Assembly: GCA_937983105.1 (NCBI GenBank)
Contig: CALKAM010000123.1
Coordinates: 1-25,997 of the forward strand
DNA: 25,997 nt
From: Planifilum sp021793745
GTDB lineage: Bacteria > Bacillota > Bacilli > Thermoactinomycetales > DSM-44946
Direction of reading: 5' to 3'
The notes under the pieces were generated by a model that saw only the letters and a program-made list of their open reading frames with translations, made no database searches and was not told the origin of the DNA. Both the position numbers and the translations under genes were made by a program. Below, piece by piece: positions 15,911 to 21,862 of this stretch. Within the stretch, counting starts at the first letter, position 1. Each line of letters begins with the position of its first letter.

Positions 15911-17599
15911 TCAGATCCGCTTCACCTGCGAGAGGGACCACCTTTGACACCGAACGCCGTGGCGGAGGACCGTATTTTCCCGATCGCCCCTTCCCGGCGG
16001 AAGCGGAACCAGGACGACGGCCTCCTCGCACCCCGCCGACTCGGAAATGAGCGGTCTCCCCGTTTCATCCACCCCCGTCACGCGGATGCGGCGGCGGCGC
16101 CGCTCCCATTTGTCGATTTGCTCCCCGGTCCAGAAGACAAAATCCCGTCTCCGCCCCTCTTCCACCACCCGCCGCAGGGCCCTTCGAACCGGTTCTTCCC
16201 GGTGAAGGTGAATGGGATGGAAGAGAAAGTGGGCGACGCCCCGCACTCGACGCACCCCCTCCAGGAAGGGGACGATCACGCTGTCGTCCGCCAGGCGCCC
16301 CAGATTGATGTCCTGGGTGAGAAAACTGATTTCCAACACATCGTAGAACCGGTTTTCCTCCTCCGCCCAGGCGGCGGGAAAATAGGGATGGCATGTGCCG
16401 AACAAAAACCCGATATTCCCCTTTTTGCTCGGGCCCCGGGTCTGATCCGACCGGATACCGAACTCCTCGCACCAGCGGAACAATTCCCCCCAGCCCTCAT
16501 ACCGGGTGTAGTGGTTTTTGTTGGAGACCACCTGCTCCTTCCCGATGGCCTCCCTGAGCCAGTCCAGCTGCCGGGAAAACGCCTCCCGCCCCCAGCTCCC
16601 CCCGTCCGGCCCATAGGCGTTGTAGTGAAAAGCCAGTTCATGGCCCTCTGCTGTCGCCTTCCGATACACGTCCGCACCGTATCCCGGTTCGATCAGACAC
16701 CAGGTGGCGGGGACCCTGCATTCCCTCAGCAACCGCAGCGTGGTTTCCGCCGATTCGTCCACATTCCAGTCGCTGTCCAGGGAAATCATCGCCACCTGGG
16801 AGATGCCGGAGGGCCAATAATCGACAAAGGGAAGCGTCCATTCCCGGTCGATCACCGTCCGCAACAGCGACTGCAGCAGGACTTCCTTCCACCAATCCGC
16901 ATAGGGATGGGCAAAATATCGTTCGCCGGTTTCCGTGGCAAGGCGGTCTACGTCCCAATCCATCTCAAATCCGTCGTCGGCCTTCAGGATGCCGTCATCG
17001 ATCCCCGCCGTACCGTCGGGAGCAGGGAAACCATCCCTGTGCACCGGCCGGGTTCCCTGCTGAAGCCCCACCACCGTGTAGGGGAGATCCACCGCCCAGT
17101 GGGTGATGCCCCCCGAGCCGATGGCGAATCGCTGGGAAAGGGGGCCGAGAAACGGGCCGTCGGGTCTCCCCTCGTACATTCCTCCGCCGGCGGTGAGGGA
17201 GGTCCGGGTGGAAATCCTCCAGCGGCAGCCCCGGAGGTATCGGAGCGGAGCCGGGTGAATTTCCGACGCCGGGCGGGCGTACCCCGCCGCATCCAGAATC
17301 GTCTCCGCCGCTCCCATCGCCGCGGCCAGTGCGGGAAAGGAGCCGAAGACAAACACCTCGCCGCCCCTTTCGGCGACCGCCTTCAGCAGCGGGACCGCCT
17401 CCTTCCCCGCCAGGGCGACAAACAACAGATCCGGCACGGCGGAACGGAGCTCCTCCGGGTCCGATACCGGGCGATGGGGAACGCCGGCGTGGGACAGGAT
17501 TTCCATCAGCTCGCCGCCGAATACATTTTCTCCTCGCCTCCACCGCCGCTGAGCCTCCTCCCGGTCCAAAAGGACCGCCACATCGGCCATTTTCACCAT
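15911..17599 (-). CDS. NodB-fold polysaccharide-deacetylase-like protein with N-terminal domain
   Basis: This 562-residue protein has no signal peptide. Residues 1-110 are Rossmann-like, with LLFVALAGKEAVPLLKAVAE (58-77) and EVFVFGSFPALAAAMG (81-96), resembling a glutamine-amidotransferase-like or glycosidase-linked domain. From about 265 a NodB-like barrel is visible: SLDSDWN (273-279) with D275 and D277 in the TFDD position, GHELAFH (319-325) with the metal pair H320 and H325, a further histidine in KNHYTRYEGW, and FLFHPIHLH near the end. These fit metal-dependent carbohydrate deacetylases, although most are secreted and shorter. ATG 17599 sits behind GGGGGG and 11 bases after the preceding stop. 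A cytoplasmic deacetylase acting on an imported N-acetylated oligosaccharide is plausible but unproven. Confidence 0.8.
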   Translation of the reverse strand: MVKMADVAVLLDREEAQRRWRRGENVFGGELMEILSHAGVPHRPVSDPEELRSAVPDLLFVALAGKEAVPLLKAVAERGGEVFVFGSFPALAAAMGAAETILDAAGYARPASEIHPAPLRYLRGCRWRISTRTSLTAGGGMYEGRPDGPFLGPLSQRFAIGSGGITHWAVDLPYTVVGLQQGTRPVHRDGFPAPDGTAGIDDGILKADDGFEMDWDVDRLATETGERYFAHPYADWWKEVLLQSLLRTVIDREWTLPFVDYWPSGISQVAMISLDSDWNVDESAETTLRLLRECRVPATWCLIEPGYGADVYRKATAEGHELAFHYNAYGPDGGSWGREAFSRQLDWLREAIGKEQVVSNKNHYTRYEGWGELFRWCEEFGIRSDQTRGPSKKGNIGFLFGTCHPYFPAAWAEEENRFYDVLEISFLTQDINLGRLADDSVIVPFLEGVRRVRGVAHFLFHPIHLHREEPVRRALRRVVEEGRRRDFVFWTGEQIDKWERRRRRIRVTGVDETGRPLISESAGCEEAVVLVPLPPGRGDRENTVLRHGVRCQRWSLSQVKRI

Positions 17600-17610
17600 C
17601 GGTTCCCCCC

Positions 17611-18534
17611 TCAAGCCTCGTTCTCCTGATCATCGCCGGCAAGGACAACCGGTCTCCCCGTCGCCCTGCTCTCGTTGGCCGCCTCGATAAAGCGGATGAT
17701 CTCCAGCGTTTCCCCCAGATCCAGGGGAGGCGAGCCCGAACGGAACATCGTCATCACCTGTTCCAACAAACCCGCGTAATAGGGTTTGCGGCTCCGGGTA
17801 ACATCGGCAAACGCCGATCCCTTCCCGCTGTGAATCAGCATTCCGAAGGAGGCATTGCCCTCCCGGTTTCCCCGGAACGTCCCGATCCGACCGTCCGCCC
17901 ACTCGCCCACCACCACATCCTGCCGGGGATGGGAAACGGCCCTCACCCGGACGCATCCGGTCCCGAGCGCGGCGTACATCATCTCCACACCGTGTATGCC
18001 GTACCAAAAAAGCCCGGGCTGGGTCGGTTCCAGGGCCATCGGACCGAAGGCATCGCACCCGAAGGGTTGCTCCATGTCCTCCAGGGCTTTCACCAGGGGT
18101 TCCGCATACCGGAGGGAAGAGGCGCTCATCAAGGGAAGCTGATGCTCCTCGGCGATCCGGACCATCTCCCGGGCATCCCGGGTGCTGACGGCGAAAGGCT
18201 TATCGATGAAAACCGGCTTTTTGTAGGGAGCGATTCGCCGGAAAAGCTCCCGATGGCATCGACCGTCGACGGCCGTCAGCAGGATCGCGTCCGACTGTTC
18301 CGCGACCTCCTCCGGACAGGAGAGGATGCGGACATCGTAATTTTCGCGCAGCTCTGCGGTGATCCCCTCCACCCGGGACCAGCTCAGTTCAAAGTCCGGA
18401 GATCCTCCGGGATAGGCAACCGTAACCCTCCCTCCCGGAACATGAAACTCGTCCTCCGGATCATTCAACAGGCGGGTAAAGGCGGTGCAGTGGGAGGTAT
18501 CCAACCCGACCATCCCGATTTTTAATGATGCCAT
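17611..18534 (-). CDS. Gfo/Idh/MocA-family oxidoreductase
   Basis: This 307-residue NAD(P)-dependent sugar dehydrogenase-like protein begins MASLKIGMVGLDTSHC; the nucleotide loop has GLDTSH in place of GxGxxG, a known variant. The EKP motif reads DKP (111-113), where K112 is the conserved catalytic lysine, and H181 in WYGIHGVEMMY is the second catalytic residue. It is the first gene of the locus, downstream of the regulated promoter at 18643-18672. ATG 18534 follows GGGGG at the right distance; the open frame extends to 18567 without a better site. The enzyme probably oxidises or reduces a hydroxyl/keto group of a sugar (position 2 or 3 is common in the family) and may hand a keto-sugar to the DegT enzyme. 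Confidence 0.9.
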   Translation of the reverse strand: MASLKIGMVGLDTSHCTAFTRLLNDPEDEFHVPGGRVTVAYPGGSPDFELSWSRVEGITAELRENYDVRILSCPEEVAEQSDAILLTAVDGRCHRELFRRIAPYKKPVFIDKPFAVSTRDAREMVRIAEEHQLPLMSASSLRYAEPLVKALEDMEQPFGCDAFGPMALEPTQPGLFWYGIHGVEMMYAALGTGCVRVRAVSHPRQDVVVGEWADGRIGTFRGNREGNASFGMLIHSGKGSAFADVTRSRKPYYAGLLEQVMTMFRSGSPPLDLGETLEIIRFIEAANESRATGRPVVLAGDDQENEA

Positions 18535-18634
18535 GAAATCCCCCCGATTTTTCTTTGACCCTCTCAATTTGGCGGATTATTGGGAATTGGTCGTTGAAAC
18601 AGACAAGCGGGTGACGATTTACTTTTTTGTACAT

Positions 18635-18664
18635 TTGCAATCATTATACGAAATGATTTATTTT
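18635..18664 (+). promoter_or_regulatory. Candidate promoter of the regulator gene
   Basis: TTGCAA (18635-18640) and TATTTT (18659-18664) are 18 bases apart on the plus strand and predict a start near 18671, inside the operator at 18667-18687. The promoter overlaps the oppositely directed operon promoter, so the two would compete. Confidence 0.5.
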
Positions 18665-18672
18665 ATAGACAA
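18643..18672 (-). promoter_or_regulatory. Promoter of the catabolic half of the operon
   Basis: On the minus strand TATAAT (18643-18648) is a perfect -10 box, with TTGTCT (18667-18672), part of the operator, at a spacing of 18 as the best -35. The start is predicted near 18636, with a leader of about 100 bases. The arrangement repeats that at 9048-9078. Confidence 0.65.
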
Positions 18673-18687
18673 GTCGATTAATTGTCT
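18667..18687. promoter_or_regulatory. Operator copy 2, in the regulator/operon divergent region
   Basis: Arms AGACAA (18667-18672) and TTGTCT (18682-18687) flank the 9-base centre GTCGATTAA. The copy at 9073-9093 differs only in the two middle bases of the centre. It is centred near -41 for the operon promoter and overlaps the predicted start of the regulator gene, suiting activation of one and repression of the other. Confidence 0.8.
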
Positions 18688-18727
18688 TTTTTAAATGATC
18701 CCTTTTGCGCATCAGGAGGAGAAGGCC

Positions 18728-20101
18728 ATGAACAAATCTTTCACCGACGGGGAGCCCGTGATTGCCATCGGCGTCATCGGTCCCAAACCGCTGGTGGACC
18801 GGACCGAAGAGGCGCTGAAATCCTTTCCGACCTTCGTTCCTCACCTGCGTCCCCTCGCTTCCGAGGAGGAACTGCTGGACGCCACATCCGAACTGCTGGA
18901 TACCGTCGAAGTGCTCCTGTTTTCCGAATACCGGGGGTACAAGCTGGCCCAGGATCGCCTCGAATTGAAGGTGCCCGCCCACTACGTCCCCTTGATGGGC
19001 ACGGGGTTGTACCGCTCCCTCTTTCGCTTGAACAGCCTGCACGGCGCCCAGAAACTTTCCATCGATTCCGTCGCCGAGCGGTATGTGAAAAACATCCTGG
19101 AGGAATTGGGGGAGAACAACCGGGAGACCGTCTACTTCCCGGGTCCACCCACGGCACCGGTGGAAGAGATCGTCCGCTTTCACCGGAAAAATGCCCTCAG
19201 CCATCCGCGGTGTGTGGCGATGACCGGAAACCACGCCGTCGCCATGGAAATGGAGAAAGAAAACATCCCCCACGAGTGGGTCACCCCCACCCTGCAGGAC
19301 CTGATCGTGGCCCTGGAGCGGGCATTGCTGTCGACGGAAACCCGGCGAATCAAAGAGGCGCAAATCGTGGTGGGGCTGATCCAGATTGACAATTACCGAA
19401 AAATCGCCGGACAGTTCTCCTACGAGCACGACATCCAGCGCCTGGAGCTGGATCTCCACCGGCTGCTGTTGGATTATGTAAAACAGTTGGACGGGCATCT
19501 GACCAATCTGGGCGGGGGCGAGTACCTCTTTTTCACCACCCGCGGCATTTTCGAACGGGAAACCCGCGGCTATAAATACCTTCCCTTGCTGGAGGAAACC
19601 CATCGCTCCCTCGGCATCACCCTGAGCATCGGCATCGGCTTCGGCCGATCGGCCACCGACGCAGGGACCCACGCACGGATGGCCCTTCGGCAATCCACCG
19701 AGTTCGGCGGCAACATCTGCTTCATCGTGCGGGAGGACCGCAGCGTCATCGGACCGGTGGAGATGACCCATCCCATGATCTACGAGCTTTCGATCACCGA
19801 CGAAAGCCTCCTGCGGGAAGCGGAAAAAGCGGGGATGTCCGCGATCTACATGAGCAAGTTGGCCGCCCAGATCGCCCGGTACGGCAAAACCGACTACACC
19901 GCCCACGAGCTGGCGGCGGTTCTGGGCATCACCATCCGCAGCGCCCACCGAATCCTGCTGCAGTGGATCGATGCCCAACTGGTGGATATCGTCGGAGAGG
20001 AGAAGGTGGCCACCCGAGGGCGGCCCCGACAGATCTACCGCCTGACCTTTGTCCAGGAACTGATGCGAAAGCGGAACCTGCTCAAGCACCCCGACCATTG
20101 A
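18728..20101 (+). CDS. One-component regulator: N-terminal sensor-like region, degenerate GGDEF-like domain, C-terminal winged helix
   Basis: This 457-residue cytoplasmic protein was not assigned to a named family. Residues 11-125 look like a Rossmann-type domain (VIAIGVIGPKPLVD at 11-24). Residues about 210-340 have the nucleotidyl-cyclase fold pattern: VVGLIQIDNYRKI, LGGGEYLFF (261-269) at the GGDEF position, and ITLSIGIGFGRSATDAGTHA (297-316). The signature reads GGGEY, so diguanylate cyclase activity is unlikely; nucleotide or ligand sensing is possible. Residues 389-445 form a winged helix-turn-helix (TAHELAAVLGITIRSAHRIL, then RGRPRQIYRLTF). ATG 18728 has an AGGAGGAGAAGG site. It is divergent from the sugar operon and probably binds the operator repeated at 9070-9096 and 18667-18687; this is inferred from location. 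Confidence 0.82.
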   Translation: MNKSFTDGEPVIAIGVIGPKPLVDRTEEALKSFPTFVPHLRPLASEEELLDATSELLDTVEVLLFSEYRGYKLAQDRLELKVPAHYVPLMGTGLYRSLFRLNSLHGAQKLSIDSVAERYVKNILEELGENNRETVYFPGPPTAPVEEIVRFHRKNALSHPRCVAMTGNHAVAMEMEKENIPHEWVTPTLQDLIVALERALLSTETRRIKEAQIVVGLIQIDNYRKIAGQFSYEHDIQRLELDLHRLLLDYVKQLDGHLTNLGGGEYLFFTTRGIFERETRGYKYLPLLEETHRSLGITLSIGIGFGRSATDAGTHARMALRQSTEFGGNICFIVREDRSVIGPVEMTHPMIYELSITDESLLREAEKAGMSAIYMSKLAAQIARYGKTDYTAHELAAVLGITIRSAHRILLQWIDAQLVDIVGEEKVATRGRPRQIYRLTFVQELMRKRNLLKHPDH

Positions 20102-20130
20102 GGGCGGAGGGAAGCACCCTCATTCCGCCC
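20102..20130 (+). repeat. Strong hairpin after the regulator stop codon
   Basis: GGGCGGA (20102-20108) pairs with TCCGCCC (20124-20130), with an inner GGG/CCC stem and a bulge. No T run follows, so it is probably an mRNA 3'-end structure and not a terminator by itself. Confidence 0.45.
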
Positions 20131-20170
20131 CATGACAACATCGGTGTCCCTTTCGATCCCTTTCCCCGGG

Positions 20171-20198
20171 AGCCGGTGGGAGCCTCGGCCGGCTTTTT
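20171..20198 (+). terminator. Rho-independent terminator of the regulator gene
   Basis: AGCCGG (20171-20176) and CCGGCT (20189-20194) form a 6-bp GC-rich stem with a 12-base loop, running directly into five T (20194-20198). It is the first terminator-like structure after the regulator stop. Confidence 0.6.
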
Positions 20199-20406
20199 CC
20201 CCGACGGCCCCGGGGCAACGGCAACAAAGGAGGCACCGACCGCGCCGGCGCTGAATGCGCCGCGGAGGGGAACCGGCGCGGGGACGATGGCATCCGTTTG
20301 CTGCGCACCCGCAATGATCGACCCTATCCGGTAGATTTCTACTTTCGAAGAACACCGACCCGGGCGGCCTGGTGGACGCCGATCGCACCGGAAAACCCTG
20401 AGGACA
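20199..20406. other. Non-coding stretch between the regulator and enolase-superfamily genes
   Basis: No gene is supported. A perfect ribosome-site-like AAAGGAGG lies at about 20225-20232, but no start codon follows at a usable distance, and the plus-strand open frame through 20410 has no recognisable motif. It may be a remnant of a lost gene. Confidence 0.4.
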
Positions 20407-20446
20407 AATAAAAGCCGACACGCATCCCGAAGGGACACACGTCGGC
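20407..20446 (-). terminator. Rho-independent terminator of the enolase-superfamily gene
   Basis: On the minus strand a 15-bp stem (20432-20446 with 20414-20428, several G-T pairs) closes on a 3-base loop and is followed by TTTTATT. It lies about 64 bases after the stop codon and is one of the two best terminators in the window. Confidence 0.85.
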
Positions 20447-20509
20447 ACGGATCCACTTTTTGCGGAGGGCCTACAGGCCAACCCGCTCCGGCATCCCGCC
20501 GAAGCCGCC

Positions 20510-21646
20510 TCAATCCCCCTCCTCCAAAAACCGCTTTACTTCCGCCGTATCGACCACGCACCCGATCCCGGGAGCATCCGGCAGGCGGACTTCCCCTCCC
20601 TCCAATACCTCAGGCCCTTCTTTCACCGGATCTTCCTCGAGGAAGAAGGGACCGTTCAAATCGACGGGGGTTTCGATCTCCAGGTAGTTGAACAGGTGGG
20701 CGCTGGCCGCAAGTCCCAGGGTGGATTCCGTCAATCCGCCCCCCAACAAGTCCAGTCCGGCTTCCCGGGCGATTTCGCCGCACCGCCTGGCGCCGCTCAA
20801 CCCGCCCATCTTGGTGGATTTGATGACCACCGTATCACAGGCTTCCAACCGAATGGCCCGGATGACGTCACCGGGGGTCCAGACGCTCTCATCCAAGGCG
20901 ATGGGCAGGTGGACCTTGCGGCGCAGTTCGGCATGGCCGAGGAGATCCCCGGCCGGCAGGGGCTGCTCAAAGACATCCACCCCCAACACCTCCATCCGCT
21001 TGGCCAAGCGGACGGCCTGGGACAGGCTGTACGCCTGATTGGCATCCACCCGAAAAAACAGATCCGGCGCCGCCGCCTTCACGGCCTCCAACACGTCGAC
21101 ATCCCGGCGGGGATCCAGCCCGATCTTCACATCCACCCCGAGATAGCCCGCTTCCCGGGCCTGTCGGGCCTTCTTCGCCGCCTCCATCGGATCGGGGGTG
21201 CTGATCAGGTAGGAGAGGCGAATCCGATCCCGGAAGGAACCCATCCACACCCCGGACAGGCGAAGGCCCCGCCTTTTCCCGATCAGGTCGTGGAGAGCCA
21301 TATCCACCGCCGCTTTGGCGATGGGTTGACCGGCGTCGAGCCCGCCCTTGATTTCCCGGTTCATGATCCGGTGCACCCCCTGCAGGTCCTCCACCTCCGC
21401 CCCCGCCAATGCCGGAGCGATATACCGGCGAAGGGTGGTCACCACCGACTCCAGGGTCTCGTAGCTCCACCGGTGGCTGGGGCGCGCCTCTCCCCACCCT
21501 TCCCATCCCTGATCGTCCACCACCCGAACATAGACATGGGGAGCTCCCTGGGCCACCCCTCCCACGGAACCGCCCGAAATCAAGAAGTTTTGCTTCATCG
21601 GCAGACGCAATGGAAAGACGTCGATCCGGGAAATCTTCAATTTCAC
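20510..21646 (-). CDS. Mandelate racemase/muconate lactonizing enzyme-family protein
   Basis: This 378-residue enolase-superfamily enzyme abstracts a proton next to a carboxylate in a Mg2+-dependent reaction. The metal ligands are D201 (RVDANQAYS), E227 (VFEQPLP) and D252 (ALDESVW), and the C-terminal general base is K276 in VVIKSTKMGGL, the arrangement of the MLE subgroup (muconate lactonizing enzyme, succinylbenzoate synthase, N-acylamino-acid racemase, dipeptide epimerase). On the second barrel strand the usual KxK reads DVK (172-174), so only the second lysine is left. The start is a GTG at 21646 with AAGGAG close before it; a TTG two codons later has better spacing. The gene has its own promoter and terminator, so it forms a single-gene unit divergent from the lyase-like gene. 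The substrate is unknown; a sugar acid or amino-acid derivative is possible. Confidence 0.9.
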   Translation of the reverse strand: MKLKISRIDVFPLRLPMKQNFLISGGSVGGVAQGAPHVYVRVVDDQGWEGWGEARPSHRWSYETLESVVTTLRRYIAPALAGAEVEDLQGVHRIMNREIKGGLDAGQPIAKAAVDMALHDLIGKRRGLRLSGVWMGSFRDRIRLSYLISTPDPMEAAKKARQAREAGYLGVDVKIGLDPRRDVDVLEAVKAAAPDLFFRVDANQAYSLSQAVRLAKRMEVLGVDVFEQPLPAGDLLGHAELRRKVHLPIALDESVWTPGDVIRAIRLEACDTVVIKSTKMGGLSGARRCGEIAREAGLDLLGGGLTESTLGLAASAHLFNYLEIETPVDLNGPFFLEEDPVKEGPEVLEGGEVRLPDAPGIGCVVDTAEVKRFLEEGD

Positions 21647-21713
21647 CGCTCCTTTTTCCCATAGTCAACCCGTCCGGTCCACGGTGTCGATCCACGAACC
21701 TTAAGCCATCCCC

Positions 21714-21742
21714 ATTATAAGGGAGGGCGAAAGACCGGAAAA
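21714..21742 (-). promoter_or_regulatory. Promoter of the enolase-superfamily gene
   Basis: On the minus strand TATAAT (21714-21719) is a perfect -10 box; the -35 at spacing 17, TTTTCC (21737-21742), is poor. The leader would be about 60 bases. Confidence 0.5.
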
Positions 21743-21752
21743 CGACGAAATG

Positions 21753-21780
21753 GTCGAAAGGCGCCATCGGATTTTTCGAC
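21753..21780. promoter_or_regulatory. Inverted repeat between two divergent promoters
   Basis: GTCGAAA (21753-21759) and TTTCGAC (21774-21780) are perfect 7-bp arms 14 bases apart. The repeat ends 11 bases before the -35 of the heparinase-like gene and 10 bases beyond that of the enolase-type gene, so one regulator could serve both. It does not resemble the operator of the large operon. Confidence 0.4.
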
Positions 21781-21791
21781 ATTCAATGGAC

Positions 21792-21820
21792 TTGCAATGG
21801 GAAGGGCTCTTCGCTATTTT
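21792..21820 (+). promoter_or_regulatory. Promoter of the heparinase-like gene
   Basis: TTGCAA (21792-21797) and TATTTT (21815-21820) with a 17-base spacer, followed by an AT-rich leader of about 36 bases and an AAAAGGAG ribosome site at 21846-21853. Confidence 0.6.
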
Positions 21821-21862
21821 TGTTAATGAAAAATTCGAAATTGATAAAAGGAGTTTTTTTGA

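Noticed and set aside
15056..17629. Plus-strand open frame of 857 codons
   Set aside because: Antisense shadow of the NodB-like and DegT genes; composition and lack of motifs indicate no real gene.
18644..20098. Minus-strand open frame of 484 codons opposite the regulator gene
   Set aside because: The plus-strand frame has a strong ribosome site, a winged helix and a terminator; the antisense frame would also span the divergent promoters.
20082..20561. Minus-strand open frame of 159 codons
   Set aside because: It crosses the strong terminator at 20407-20446, overlaps the ends of two real genes and has no motif or ribosome site.
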